64,000 nucleotides of DNA from Byssothecium circinans. Its lineage: Eukaryota > Ascomycota > Dothideomycetes > Pleosporales > Massarinaceae. Where the stretch lies: assembly GCA_010015675.1 (NCBI GenBank), contig ML977004.1, forward strand, positions 146,655-210,654. The letters are read 5' to 3'. Every line of letters starts with the position of its first letter. The stretch's first letter is position 1. The notes beneath the pieces were generated by a model. It saw nothing but the letters and a program-made list of their open reading frames with translations, was not told the origin of the DNA and searched no databases. The translations under genes and the position numbers were made by a program. Below are positions 1 through 10,839 of the stretch, piece by piece.

Positions 1-2000
1 CCCGTCATTTCGTAGAAGCGCTCGTTGGCTTCCAAAAGGCACCCGTCAGGATCAAACAGGTACATGCCAAGGGGCGAAAGTTCCGTCATTCTTCGCATAC
101 GACTAGCCTGGAGCTCTAATTGCTTGCTGAGCGCCTCACGTTGCAGCTCAGCAGCTTCTGCTGCATTCTTATTGCGGCGAACTTCTTCTTCAAAAAGAAG
201 AAACGAAGCTAGTGAAGTGGCTAATTGGCGATTCAGCATGTGCGCGAATTGCCTATAATCATCGTCATAGGCTCTACGAGGGTTTATTCCTATCAGCAGG
301 AAAGCGAAGATATTATCTCCATTTGTAGGCCTGACTGGGATAATTAATGCCTCTTTGCATGGGTCACCATGACCACGCCAACGTATGCCCTCAATCAGAC
401 CTTCAGGGAGAGTCCCATTTCGTGTGTGGAGTATTGTAGGCTCTCTCGTTCGCATAGCTTCTCGAAAAGCGGGTATGAAACCGTCAACACTTCGTTTCAA
501 ATCGAGCCTGGGCGGTTGCGCTGGGTGACCATCCGGTATACCGATGGATCCCACAAGAAGACAACTTTTTCGCGATATGGTACTGTCAGATCCATGAGAA
601 GCCGTATCAGCATCATCCGAGTCTACCAAGGAGTACAACAGCGCAAATGGGATATCGTAATGATTGTCGCGGATGCCGTCAAGGACGCACGCCCAGAAGT
701 GCTTAATGGACCTAGCTTCAGACAGCTTTTCGCCGAGTTGTCGCAGCGTCAAAAGCCTTCGACTGCTGATGGTCGAATACGTGGTCTCAAATGGAGCATT
801 GTAGAAGCCTAGAATGCTATTTGTGCCACCATACACAGGCACAAACGACCAGGAGAAGAATGTCTCTTCCAGATACCCATATCTATCGATCGGTAGTCTG
901 TCATTCTCCATCCTAACGCTCTGGCCTGTCCTTGCACATTCCCTGAATATCGGTGCCACGGAATCCCAAAGCTCGCGAAAAGGACCTGAGAATCCAGTAC
1001 CCATAAGATCTGGGTGCTTGCTTCCGGCGACTTCGTTTTTGTAAGCCTCGTTATACAGCATAGTTAACTCTTCACCCCAGAACAGCGACACTGGATGCGG
1101 ATTCCTCATCACTAGGTTGGCAATCTCGCGAAACTGCACCGACCAACTAGACATTGGCCCTAGAGGTGTAGCAGCCCAATCTATGCCCCGGGCGAAAATG
1201 AGATGTTCAGAGAGTTGGCCTTTTGGATTTTCGACGGTCCAGTCAGGACAACCCGCCTCGGGCGAAGATAAAGTGATGGACGCGCCGCTGGCTATCGTAC
1301 CGCTCGAAGTATCGCCCGAAGTCTTGTCGGACCGTTCCTTGGGCAGTGGAGGAACCGTGGAGGAAACCAAAGTACTACTTTGGACCGTAGGGGTGACTTC
1401 GAGCGTCGAGATGCTTGGCTGTGGCGTGGATGTTAACAAAGGTTGGGCACTCTTGAGCGGAGAGCGTCGTGGTTGGCTTGAGGCAGCATTCGGCCTTGTG
1501 GGTGACCCTTCCTTGAGAGCACCTCTGGGTAGCTGCGAGACGTTGTAGCACTGATTTCCACTAATAACGCGCCATCGTCGTCGAATCGTGGATCCCGTCC
1601 ACAACATGTCTTTGTAAATGAGGGTGAGCGGGAAGACATCTCTCGAGTCATCAAATTTAGTCACACTCGTAGCCCAGACTTTGAACGTCTGATGCGTCGT
1701 CTCATTTTCCGCATCGTCGGCGACCTCCACGTGAGGAGCTGTGATACTGTCGAACAAACGGACGTGTTGTCGTAGTGCGATATTGCAGAAAACGGGCCGA
1801 ATGTCATCTCTCATGCCTTCCTCATAGTCGAGATAGTCAGAGTCCAAGTCTAGCACGAACGTTGGCCGTGAATCCTGGTCGAGAATTTCCCGCAGGCTAA
1901 CGCTGTCGAGCTCATCGAGAGTCTCCTGTTCCAGCTCATCCTTTGGACGTTGAGAGGTCGACCCTGGGGGTGTAGAGAGCTGCGAAGAGCTTCCGGACAT
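1..2000 (-). CDS. PAS/GAF sensor histidine kinase, N-terminal part (partial, runs off left edge)
   Basis: The minus strand reads open from about 2000 to base 1 with no stop and no clear intron. The distal part has the arrangement of fungal hybrid histidine kinases: a Ser/Pro-rich N-terminus, a PAS-like block around 1200-800 (FFSWSFVPVYGG, GFYNAPFETT), a GAF-like block around 750-250 (FALLYSLVDSD, NIFAFLLIGINPRRAYDDDY), a short coiled coil, and the start of a second PAS (LSPLGMYLFDPDGCLLEAN) at the edge. The kinase and receiver domains would lie outside the window, so the histidine kinase call rests on family resemblance. The first in-frame ATG is at 2000. Upstream in the same frame a TGA follows within about 70 bases, so either this ATG is the start or a short 5' exon joins near 2070. 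Confidence 0.7.
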   Translation of the reverse strand, partial: MSGSSSQLSTPPGSTSQRPKDELEQETLDELDSVSLREILDQDSRPTFVLDLDSDYLDYEEGMRDDIRPVFCNIALRQHVRLFDSITAPHVEVADDAENETTHQTFKVWATSVTKFDDSRDVFPLTLIYKDMLWTGSTIRRRWRVISGNQCYNVSQLPRGALKEGSPTRPNAASSQPRRSPLKSAQPLLTSTPQPSISTLEVTPTVQSSTLVSSTVPPLPKERSDKTSGDTSSGTIASGASITLSSPEAGCPDWTVENPKGQLSEHLIFARGIDWAATPLGPMSSWSVQFREIANLVMRNPHPVSLFWGEELTMLYNEAYKNEVAGSKHPDLMGTGFSGPFRELWDSVAPIFRECARTGQSVRMENDRLPIDRYGYLEETFFSWSFVPVYGGTNSILGFYNAPFETTYSTISSRRLLTLRQLGEKLSEARSIKHFWACVLDGIRDNHYDIPFALLYSLVDSDDADTASHGSDSTISRKSCLLVGSIGIPDGHPAQPPRLDLKRSVDGFIPAFREAMRTREPTILHTRNGTLPEGLIEGIRWRGHGDPCKEALIIPVRPTNGDNIFAFLLIGINPRRAYDDDYRQFAHMLNRQLATSLASFLLFEEEVRRNKNAAEAAELQREALSKQLELQASRMRRMTELSPLGMYLFDPDGCLLEANERFYEMT

Positions 2001-2312
2001 TTGGCTCGTGAGACGATCCCAGATATCGAGGGTGCGGTCAGTGTTCCGTATGGCGTCACAGATTGTTGCTCAGATCACTTGACGCGTGCCAAGGGCGCCA
2101 TTCCGCAAATCGTTAGCGTTCCTGCATAAAGCGATCGCGATGCGCCTCCCGCACATATCCAGCCAAGACACTTATCCCTTTTTTTTCTCTTTTTTTTTTT
2201 CTTCATGTGCGGAACATAAACAAGGCTTTGGTGCAAGGCAGGTGGCTACCACGGTTTTTGATTGGTAATCCATGGTTTTTTACCACAAAAACATGCTAAG
2301 GGTAACGACTAT
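2001..2312. other. Intergenic spacer between kinase 5' end and permease 3' end
   Basis: No coding signal is seen. A T-rich run at about 2178-2203 lies upstream of the kinase on the opposite strand, a common promoter-proximal feature in fungi. The permease 3' end and polyadenylation region should fall around 2230-2312. Confidence 0.4.
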
Positions 2313-4196
2313 CTAGATAGTCCCACCACTCAACGCAGCCTTCTCCTCAGCAAGCACCTTCTCAAGGCTAGCCCTTGCCTGCCCCTTGATCTTTGCATCT
2401 ACGACGGCTTCCATCTCAGCATCAAGACGAGATTGTCCCTTCTTGGTCTTCCAGGCGTGCGGTCCAGCTTTACTGAAGAGGACTTCAATTTCCTCGAGAG
2501 TCTTTCCGCAAGTCTGCATGGCCGGTCAGCAATGCTCTGATATTCATCAGAAGTGTCGGCATACCTCAGGATACGTGAACCAAAACTGTATGGCACCGGC
2601 AAAACACAAGGTTCCGAAGACAATGAACAGCTGCCACTTGATCGACTGGAAGGCGGGAGGAATGAATAATCCGATAGCTAAACAGCGTCAATTTTGGCCA
2701 ACACGTGCAGCGGATTGAACTCACCGAAGTTGAAGAGCCAATTGCCAATGGCCGCAATTCCCATGCCATTTGCGCGTGTCCCCAATGACCAGACCTCGGC
2801 GGCATACACCCAGCATATTGGAGCAAGGGTGAGCGCATACAGGATGATGAGCAAGTAAGAGAAGGCAATAACTGTGTACGCCGGACTCCCTCTCACCAAC
2901 ATAACAACATTTTTGTCGCCATTTACGCCCTCTGCACAGAGTCAGCTTGCTCCTTAAAGTCAGTAAGATCAAGTTGTCTTACCAGGCACGTATTGGTAGT
3001 TCGCGCCGAGCACGCCACCGACAACCATATGGCAGACACCCATCGCAATCGCGCCGTACACGAGAAGAGCCCTGCGGCCAATCTTATCCACGAAGAAGAA
3101 CATTATGCTCGAGAAGATGATGAAGAGTGCGTATTGCACACCGGAGGAGACTAAATTGACGTTGCCCGACAGGTTCGCCATGTAAAAGATGTACACGACA
3201 TAGTACTGAGAAGAAGTCAGCAGGAGTTCTGGGCATATTTAACAATCAGCATTACCGTCATGACGTTTGCACCAGACAGTTGTTGCCATGCCTGGACACT
3301 AAAACCGACGGCAGTTCTTTTCCACATCCCATTGTAGACGAACTTTCTCCACGCTTTGGGTGCCTGGCGTTCTGCATTCAAGACTGTAACAATCTCCTCG
3401 TATTCCGCAATAACGTAGGGGTCTTCAAGATTTCCCTCGGCTTGGATGTTCGCAAGGATGTGGATGGCCTCCTCCGATCGATCGACTTTGGCTAGCCAGC
3501 GAGGGGACTCTGGGAGGAAGGGGAGTCCGATCATGAAGAGGACGCACGGGACAAATTGGATACCCCAAGCAGTCCTAAAGGACGCGGTCTCGCCTCGGAT
3601 GAATGAACAACCGTAACCGATGAAGTACCTGTATCCAATTAGCAACCTTCAAACGCCGATCGAGCTAGGGGGCGGACATGATAAGAATACCCCATTCAAT
3701 GGCCAATTGCTGGATGATGATGATAGCACCTCGTTGTGAGTGCTTTGAGATTTCTGCTAAATAGACAGGCACTTGTGATGAAGTGATGCCAACAGTGACC
3801 CCGTTGAGCACCCGTCCTGCGATCAACATCCCACGACCATTACAGGCAACTTGAATGGCGGTACCGAGCAGCCACCACAAGCAGGCGAACCCCAAAGCAA
3901 GACGACGGCCAAATTTGTCAGAAACGGTACCGGCGATGATGGATCCAACGACTGAACCTGCTGCAAGGGCTGAGCCAATGGCGCCTTGGACGATGCCATT
4001 GGGATTATCGAAGTATTCCCTGTCCGTCAAGTCAGTTTGAAATCGTGCAGGGAACTTGCAGAAGTACTCACAAATATTGGCTGGTTCCAATAATAGCACT
4101 CATGGAGGAAACATCGAAACCAAACAGCATACCGCCCATCGTGGCAACGCATGCCAGGAAGTAAACATTGTAGATTTTGGGAAATTTGAACCCCAT
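2313..4196 (-). CDS. MFS sugar transporter (hexose/quinate permease type)
   Basis: A twelve-helix sugar permease of the major facilitator superfamily, predicted to move a sugar or related polyol across the plasma membrane; the substrate is not readable. Joined exons give an N-terminus MGFKFPKIYNVYFLACVATM, then GGMLFGFDVSSMSAIIG (helix 1), DKFGRRLALG (loop 2-3), GRVLNGVTVGITSSQVPVYLAE, PESPRWLAKVDR, QQLSGANVMT, DKIGRRALLVYGA, AEVWSLGTRANG and, near the C-terminus, TCGKTLEEIEVLF. These are the standard sugar-porter signatures in order. The start is the ATG at 4194-4196 and the stop is at 2313-2315. About five or six short introns interrupt the gene, for example donor GTGAGTAC near 4065. Length and motif set are normal for the family, with no sign of decay. 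Confidence 0.9.
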
Positions 4197-5389
4197 GGTG
4201 TACAGCAGAGCTTAACGCGTTCAACTATGGGGATGAGCTCGAGCAACCTGTACTCTATGGGATGTGGCGATGGTCTCTATATAAGCTGCGCGAGCTTCGG
4301 CGCGATTCCCTATAGCTTAGCTTCCTCACTACAACACTAACTCCGCGACCTACGCCCATCCTGCCTGACCGAGGTGCATGGTTGGAGCGAGCTGTTTATG
4401 CCATGATTCAGAGAACAAACGAGCCGGGGTATCTTGCAGCAACGTTGCAATAATTGGCGAGATTATCAAGATCGACATGGAACTTGGCACCGGTAGCTGT
4501 ACACCTTGTTTCAACGACATTATAATGCTGTGATAACAATCAGATGCATTAAATGTGCCCTCTCCCAGTGATGGCAGTTTGACTTTTGGAAGGAGTTCGT
4601 CGCTTGAAGGTACCATGGTAGCCAGCAAAGTGAAAGATGATGATATTCCCTTGTAGCTGTACAATCCATCCCATGTGGAGTCAGACAGCATCGCATCGTG
4701 CATCCGACATGGGGTTGGGATGCCGAGGACGGGAGGGGCGTCAACGTCATGATGAAACCAAAGGAGTGGGGCCGTTTCTGTGCGCACGAGCCGCGTCGCT
4801 CATCATAACCTCCCGAGCTTAGGTACATACCATAGTACACTTATACGGAGATGTTTCCGCATGTCCACCCATCTACAACGTGTATGAGCTCGACTTTTGC
4901 GAAATTATCATTTTTTTCGCACGTATTAGCTATATTTGAGGCTCGAGGAAACGCCTGCGAGTACCTATGAGCGGTATTGTACTTGCTCTGTGATTAGGCG
5001 ATTCCCCTAGCATTTGCGGTATCGCATCTTGGAGCGAGAACCTCCGTTGCGTTGCCCAGCCAGTGACATCCGTACATAACATTTGGAAACGTCTTTTACA
5101 AAAGACAGAGCAAGCTATTCGCGTGTACTGCAATCAATATGAGAGTCTGTCTCGTCTAGTATGTAGGCGACGGTTCCTGACGAAGCAGCCATAGTAACTG
5201 CTAGTGACAAATATGATTCTTCCCCAGTCTCCAATATTGCTCGGCATTACCCGGCCCCCGCCATTTTCGGCCCGCCCTGACCCTAGCAGAGCCACATTTT
5301 CAACCAATAATTCTATGTGCTTCAAGATTAGATTTATTTATTTAAAGATATATTATATATAAACCAAAAATTCTCAACATTCAGTAAAT
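4197..5389. other. Intergenic region, permease promoter
   Basis: No convincing gene. The first 150 bases upstream of the permease ATG include a TATATAA-like stretch near 4277. Short ORFs here lack start context, splice signals and recognisable protein. The last 70 bases before the tRNA are A/T-rich (TTTATTTATTTAAAGATATAT). Confidence 0.4.
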
Positions 5390-5482
5390 GGTTTTGTGGT
5401 CTAGAGGTATGATTCTCGCTTAGGGCTTCGTGTCCATGAGCAACATTGCGAGAGGCCCCGGGTTCGACTCCCGGCAAAACCC
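5390..5482 (+). tRNA. tRNA-Pro (anticodon AGG) with a 21-nt intron
   Basis: Acceptor stem GGTTTTG (5390-5396) pairs with CAAAACC (5475-5481), followed by discriminator C at 5482. The D arm is GGTCTAGAGGT. The anticodon stem CTCGC (5415-5419) pairs with GCGAG (5448-5452), the anticodon AGG is at 5422-5424, and the T arm is CCGGGTTCGACTCCCGG. Between loop position 37 (G5425) and 38 (T5447) lies a 21-nt insert, 5426-5446, at the canonical tRNA intron position. A T-rich run (TTTTTGTTTT, about 5500) follows as the RNA polymerase III terminator. The A and B boxes are intact, so the gene looks functional after splicing. Confidence 0.95.
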
Positions 5483-6084
5483 ATTGAAACAATTTATTTA
5501 TTTTTGTTTTGCTTCCAGCTTTTTAGCGTTAGCAAGTTTGTCTTTTTTTAGCCTATGAATGAATGTTCTCTCATGCTTCATTCATTCTATAAGATCGATA
5601 TGGAAAGGCTAGCAAGGCTAGAACGCGAATCCCACAAGGTGGGCAAGCAAATTCCAACCACGTGTGCGCTCGATTATCGTTGTGAACAACACACGGAGTA
5701 AAGACATTTTAGGAGAGTTAGAGAAAATCAACAGGGGATTCTACCTTGAAGTTAGGCCTGCTACATCACTACACAGTCGGTGTTGATATATCTGCTTGAA
5801 CTTCATCCAGCCTCGCTGTGGTACCTCAACAAGGACACGGGTTCGCCTCGCAAGTCTCCATATTCTGGCCGACAACCTCGCATCTTCCAACTATCCTTCT
5901 CAATCAGGACTGTTTACCGCGTCTTCTTCGGAGGCCTGTTTTTTCCGGACTAGGGTGCCGACCCGGGTCATAGCTTCGGGAACGAATCGGTGAGCCGAGG
6001 CCTTTGACACTGCTCACCAAAAACTGTACAAAAAAGTAGCACCACCACCTTTACAGTGCACAATCTCTCAATCGAACGCCCATC
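5483..6084. other. Intergenic region, tRNA terminator and ceramidase promoter
   Basis: Apart from the polymerase III T-run just after the tRNA, no gene, repeat or RNA structure is visible. The sequence up to the ATG at 6085 should hold the ceramidase promoter and leader. Confidence 0.4.
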
Positions 6085-7337
6085 ATGGTCGATATCAAAT
6101 GGGAATATATGAAGAGTCCGGGAAAGGGGTATTGGGGTGTACCGAGCTCGAATGCGAAGTAAGTCCGACCTCAGGAAGTCTCATATGCGAGCGAGCATTC
6201 CACCGTAGCGTGAGTGCCAAAACTTCAAGGTTGCTAACTTATATACAGCTTCTGTGAGGAGGTATGTGGTTTTAGTCCCGCGTTCAATCTTCCGAAGTAA
6301 AATCTCACTCTCACAAAGGACTACATCATCACACCCTACATCGCCGAATTCATCAACACGCTCACCAACCTCACATATGGTACGCGTATCCCACCGTAGT
6401 CCCCCCTCTCTATCCCACCAACTCACCCAAAAACAGTAATCTACGGCGCACATGGCCTGTGCCGCGTCCAGCCCCGGAAAGACGGCGGCCTCTTCTCCAC
6501 CCTCGCCTTCCCCTACTGGGGTCTAATCAGCCTCGGTGTACTCTCAGCCTGGTTCCACGCAACACTAAACTACCACTCGCAAATGGGCGATGACCTCTCC
6601 ATGTTCGTCGCCGTAGGCACGCTGCTTCACCAACTCCTCACTTTCTCTGCCACGCCCGCACGGCGGATGATAATAACGCTCGCTCTTCTCGGTACTGTGA
6701 TCCCGGTCTCTGTGTATCATTGCTGGACCGATGAAATCACTGTGCATCGCATTACTTTTGCGGTGATGGTGTTTCTGTGTGGACGTCAGATCAGGGTGTT
6801 GATCAGGGAGAGGGTGAGGAATAAGGAGGCAAGGAGGAGGTTAAGGTGGATGGCTAGTAGTGGGATGAGTGAGTGGAATCTCTTTTTAACCCGTGTTGTA
6901 TTCATCTACCAAAAGGCGCATTTTCTCAGATTCGACACAACGGCACAACATCTCTCTTTCCAACACAGCACGACGGTACCTTCGCCGCACTAACCGACCC
7001 CCCAGCATCCGGCCTCTTCGGCTACTTCGTCTGGAACATAGATTACCACTTTTGCTCCTCCGTAACCCGTTTCCGACACGCTCTCGGTCTACCCTGGGGC
7101 TTCTTCTTTGAGCTACACGGCTGGTGGCACATATTGACCGGCATCGGCGCTTACACAGGCATGGCACTCGTCGAGTACCTCGTAACGATAGAGGAGGGGA
7201 AGACGGACAGGATCGAGGAGGGTTTTGTGTGGCCTGTACGCGCGGTGTTGAGGGATATTGAAGGTACGGAGGGTAGAGAGAGAGGAAATGGGAACGGAAG
7301 TGGAAATGGACATGTTGAGGGGAAGAAAGGAAGGTAG
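6085..7337 (+). CDS. Alkaline ceramidase (YPC1/YDC1/ACER family)
   Basis: Integral ER/Golgi membrane enzyme that hydrolyses (phyto- or dihydro-)ceramide to a sphingoid base and fatty acid. The spliced protein begins MVDIKWEYMKSPGKGYWGVP, followed by FCEEDYIITPYIAEFINTLTN (family N-terminal signature), SAWFHATLNYHSQMGDDLSM (the S-x-x-FH-x-TL and Q-x-x-D(D/E) metal-site motifs), several hydrophobic helices and HGWWHILTGIGAY with the C-terminal histidines. Introns: 6160-6248, one ending before GACTACATC near 6319, one ending before TAATCTACGG near 6437, and a fourth from about 6867 to the CAACACAG acceptor at about 6969. The start ATG at 6085 has good context. A C-terminal Gly/Asn-rich tail ends in basic residues. 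Length near 300 aa suits the family. Confidence 0.9.
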
Positions 7338-7567
7338 AGCGATGGCCTGTGAGAGGATTAGGTTGTGGAGGTTGTCGAGGGTGTGCTGTATGATAACCAC
7401 AATTTTGTAAAAAACACTTAGCAAATACCAAAAACCTATCCATTGTACCAAATACTATACACCATTATATAGGACAAATGGTTTCCCACAACGTAAAAGA
7501 CAAAAGCGTTCAATCTCTTCACTTATAGTAGAGGACAAAAAGGTAGCAAAGTTCATCCAAAGTGGTG

Positions 7568-7903
7568 TCAATATGCTTTGTCTAGACTCTCAGACGGGAA
7601 AACCCACGGTCTCAGAGCCATGTGCGGTGTCCAGCGCACTTCAAAACCTACATGTTTACTCCGGGCGCAAACATACCCTTCCCATCCTTTCCAACACCAA
7701 TACGATAACCCGGTCCAAAACGCGCCCCATACCGGAGCTAACATCAACGTCACAAATCCGGTGTCTCCGCCCACCAATCCTTCGCTCGCCTCTACCTCCC
7801 TCAGAGAGACTGCATCCATAGCCCCACCTTGACGGCCGCCGTGTCTTTGGGAAAAACTCGGCGTTTGCGCTAACGCCGCGACCCAATCAGGCACTGGGAA
7901 CAC
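7568..7903 (-). pseudogene. Short membrane-protein-like ORF at the edge of the repeat block, probably a truncated gene
   Basis: An open frame of 111 codons with no ATG at its 5' end; the first ATG is at 7819. It includes a hydrophobic segment (FVTLMLAPVWGAFWTGLSYW) followed by WKGWEGYVCARSKHVGFEV. I do not recognise the family. It opens just after a CAG that could be a splice acceptor, and its upstream side is AT-rich repeat DNA from about 7950. It may therefore be the last exon of a gene whose 5' part was displaced by the repeats, or simply a chance ORF convergent to the ceramidase. GC content matches normal genes, not the repeat block. Confidence 0.3.
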
Positions 7904-8004
7904 CCTGAGGCTGCAAGTGCTTTCTGTAAATGGAAAATAATATTCTATGAATGATGGTGGAGTTATGGAATTAGATGGGGTTTACCGGCTGAGAGTATCG
8001 GGGA

Positions 8005-8700
8005 GGTGGTAAGGAGCACCACAGTAAGCAATAGGGAGCACCACAGTAGTGGCCCGTGGTGAGGCTACCGCAGGGCTAATGCAGGCCAAGCTCGCACCCT
8101 GGTTTTATCTAGCCGTATACAGATTTGGCGGACGGGTGATGTATTGCTGGTATGGTACGGTCGCTTACATAATAGAGGTGGTATATTAATTAGTGTTAAC
8201 GTTAGAGGTAGTGTAGTAATTAGTGTTGGAGGGCCATAAAAGTAAGGCTACTTAGGCCTACTAAAACGCGTTTTTACGATAGTTTTCTAGTGTTGTTAGT
8301 TAACTATTTACCTCTAAAAATTAATTACGTGGTTGTGTATTTCACTACTAAACGCCTTAACACTAAAGGCCCTACTAATTAGAGACTTAGGGTACAATTA
8401 GCTAACATACAAAGGGCAACTTTTAGAACTAATTCCGTCACGTGCTCGGTAAATTGTATGACAATCTATCGTTGATTGGCCAAAACTAGGATCTTGCTAA
8501 GCATGTGACCTAATTAGTTCTGAAAGTCACCCATTATAAGATGCCTGTCCTATACTAGCAATACATCACCCGTCCGCTAAATCTGTATACGGCTAGATAA
8601 AACTAGGGTGCGAGCTTAGCCTGCATTAGCCCTGCGGTAGCCTTACCACGGGCCACTACTGTAGTGCTCCCTATTGCTTACTATGGTGCTCCTTACTACT
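8005..8700. mobile_element. MITE-like foldback element with ~148-bp terminal inverted repeats
   Basis: Left arm 8005-8153 is an inverted copy of right arm 8552-8700 (for example AAGGAGCACC at 8011 against GGTGCTCCTT at 8686). About nine differences separate the arms. Every one is C/G in the left arm and T/A in the right arm, and every one lies in CpA/TpG context, which is the RIP signature. The 400-bp core encodes no protein. It has a direct repeat (two AGAGGTRGT...TAATTAGTGTT units near 8176-8230) and a second, off-centre inverted repeat. No clean target-site duplication is seen, so the superfamily is unassigned. Non-autonomous by size. Confidence 0.8.
8414..8532. repeat. Smaller inverted repeat nested in the MITE core
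   Basis: GGGCAACTTTTAGAACTAAT (from 8414) is an imperfect inverted match to the sequence ending at 8532 (ATTAGTTCTGAAAGTCACCC). CACGTG on one side matches CATGTG on the other. The pair is not concentric with the outer MITE arms, so it may be a separate small foldback insertion. Confidence 0.55.
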
Positions 8701-8719
8701 CTCTCTAATTAGTTGAAAG

Positions 8720-8727
8720 GGGCAATG
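8720..8727. repeat. Left 8-bp target-site duplication of the outer element
   Basis: GGGCAATG immediately before the element terminus CATGGATGGGGG; the same octamer lies at 17874-17881 directly after the other terminus. Confidence 0.8.
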
Positions 8728-9100
8728 CATGGATGGGGGTTTACTTAGTAATTACTAAGTAATTTAGTTATAACTAAATAGTAACGCCTGATTAGGCTTA
8801 GCACCTAGTAATTACTATTTAGTAATTACTAAATAGTAAAGTATAGAAGAAAGAAAACATCTAATAATATAGAAAAAGAATAAGTAAAATAACTTTATTA
8901 ATATTATAGATAACTAACTAAGAGATATAATTAATAAGTAGCTTTAAAGTAGACTTATTATTTAATAAATAAAAGATTAAAAAGAATATAAACTAATATA
9001 CTATAAGGTTTATTAGTTTAATAATAAGATATAACTATAGAATAGTATAGTTATATAACTTAATATAGATATAAAAGATAATATAAATATAGAAATAAGG

Positions 9101-9464
9101 TTATATATCTATATCTATATTATCTTCTATATTTATATTCTCTTCTATAGCTATATTCTCTTCTATAGCTATATTCTCTTTTATAGCTATATTCTCTTTT
9201 ATAGCTATATTATTTCTAGTTTTATTTAAAGATTCTAGATATTCTAATTCAGTTAAATTAGAATCTTCTAGATCTTTAAATAAATCTAAATTATTATATA
9301 TATTAATAGAGCCTATTTCTTCTTTAGAATAAAACTCTTTATTATATATATTAAGCCTATTTAAGTAGTATAAATCATCTCTTATAAATAAACCTTTATA
9401 ATAAAGATAGTTATAACCTAGATTTAAAGGTAATATAGTAGGTAGAAGGTAGAGGGTTTAAAAA
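9101..9464 (-). pseudogene. C-terminal remnant of an AT-rich transposon-type ORF
   Basis: On the minus strand an open frame reads LGYNYLYYKGLFIRDD, then LYYLNRLNIYNKEFYSKEE, and ends with six-residue repeats (NIAIKE/NIAIEE/NINIED) and a stop at 9101-9103. Codon use is extremely AT-rich, like the hAT transposase at 12812-15142. The repeats correspond to an 18-bp DNA tandem repeat at about 9118-9210. The N-terminal part is missing: the frame enters the inverted-repeat DNA at 9411 and meets a stop near 9465. The family cannot be assigned from this tail. Confidence 0.4.
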
Positions 9465-9651
9465 TAAAAAACCCTCTAAATAAAGTTATATATATTAGAA
9501 ACTTTTAGTTCTTTCTTATAAGAAGAATAGTATATACTAAATAAAGCTATATATAAGTTTAAAGTAAGCAAATACTTATAAAACTAAAAGATCTAGCTTA
9601 GAAGGTATAGATTAATATAAAAATCCTAATACTATCTTATAATATAGCTTA
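9411..9651. repeat. Left arm of a near-perfect ~243-bp inverted repeat flanking M1
   Basis: The sequence from ATAACCTAGATTTAAAGG (9411) to TATAGCTTA (9651) recurs inverted at about 17099-17342. I find only one difference by eye (ACTATCTT against ACTACCTT). Element M1 sits exactly at the centre, between the two arms. The content resembles the interior of the mariner-like element in its RIP-decayed form. Confidence 0.8.
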
Positions 9652-9971
9652 ACGTAAAGCACCACCGAAGCGGCCACCCCACCGAAGCGGCCACTTTTTC
9701 TTGGCAAGGAACATCAAAGAGTATTATCTTAATAACAAAGCCAAACCTTAATATTTTCTTTTAAAATTTTAAACCTAGGTAGATATATATATAAACTAAT
9801 AGCTATTAAAATTTTATAGCTATAGTTTACGTAATAAAATAGTTATTAGTAAAAAATAAAATCTTAGGTAAAACTTACCTTTACCTATAGATTAATAGCT
9901 AAACGTTAGTAATATACTATATAACTTTTAGCACTTACTTATTAGTATATTAGTTAGTAGCTATTAAGTTA

Positions 9972-10398
9972 TTATAGCGTGCAGCCTAGATTTAATACTA
10001 TAATAGTAGGTATAAGATAGGGGGTAAGAAAAAATAAAAAACCTTTTAAATAAAGTTATATATATTAGATATCTCTACTTCCTTCTTAGGAGAGAGATAA
10101 TATATACTAAATAAAGCTATATATAAGTTTAAAGTAAGTAAATACCTCTAAAACTAAAAGATCTAGCCTAATATAGGTTTTTATAAAAATCTTAACACTA
10201 CCTTATAATAAAGCTTATATAAGCTATTTTTTTATAGCTAACTATTTATATTACTACTATATATATATATAAAGTTTATTAAAAGAAAAGAACTAAGGAT
10301 ATCTAGCTAGATAAAATATTTAATTATAGTTTTCTAATTTTAGGAATCTCTACCCTCCCTACGCTAATTCTCTAATAGGTCTAGGCTGCACGCTATAA
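9972..10398. mobile_element. 427-bp MITE carried inside M1
   Basis: Perfect 19-bp terminal inverted repeats TTATAGCGTGCAGCCTAGA (9972-9990) and its inverse (10380-10398), with TA at both outer edges compatible with TA target duplication. Non-coding. The same 427-bp unit is at 11161-11587 in M2, and a decayed form occurs in the old copy near 17340, so it inserted into an ancestor of this element family and has been copied with it. Confidence 0.75.
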
Positions 10399-10839
10399 TT
10401 TAAGTACTAATAGGTGTATTATCTATATATAGACTAGCTCTAAAGTTATTATAACTTATTTAGCTAGTTTAGTAGGTATTTATACGCTATATACTAAAAG
10501 TAGCTTAGTATTCTCTATACTTATATCATGGATCGGCAAATCTGAGCCAGCTCATGAGCTAGCTCACGAGCTACCTGAAAAGCGACGAACAATCTTAAAA
10601 AAATATATAACTAAAAATATCTATTATACACTAAACTAGATAAGGATAGTATTATAAGTAAAGAAATAATAGTATTTAGTTATAATATAGTAATTTATAT
10701 AATTTAGCTTAAAAATTCCTTAATTATAGCTTATTATAGCTTATAGTTCTATTTTATACTAATAATTACTATAAGTATTAATATATATTAGTAATAGTAT
10801 AGTCTTTTAAAACTATATAAAAAATACTAGTAATAACTA

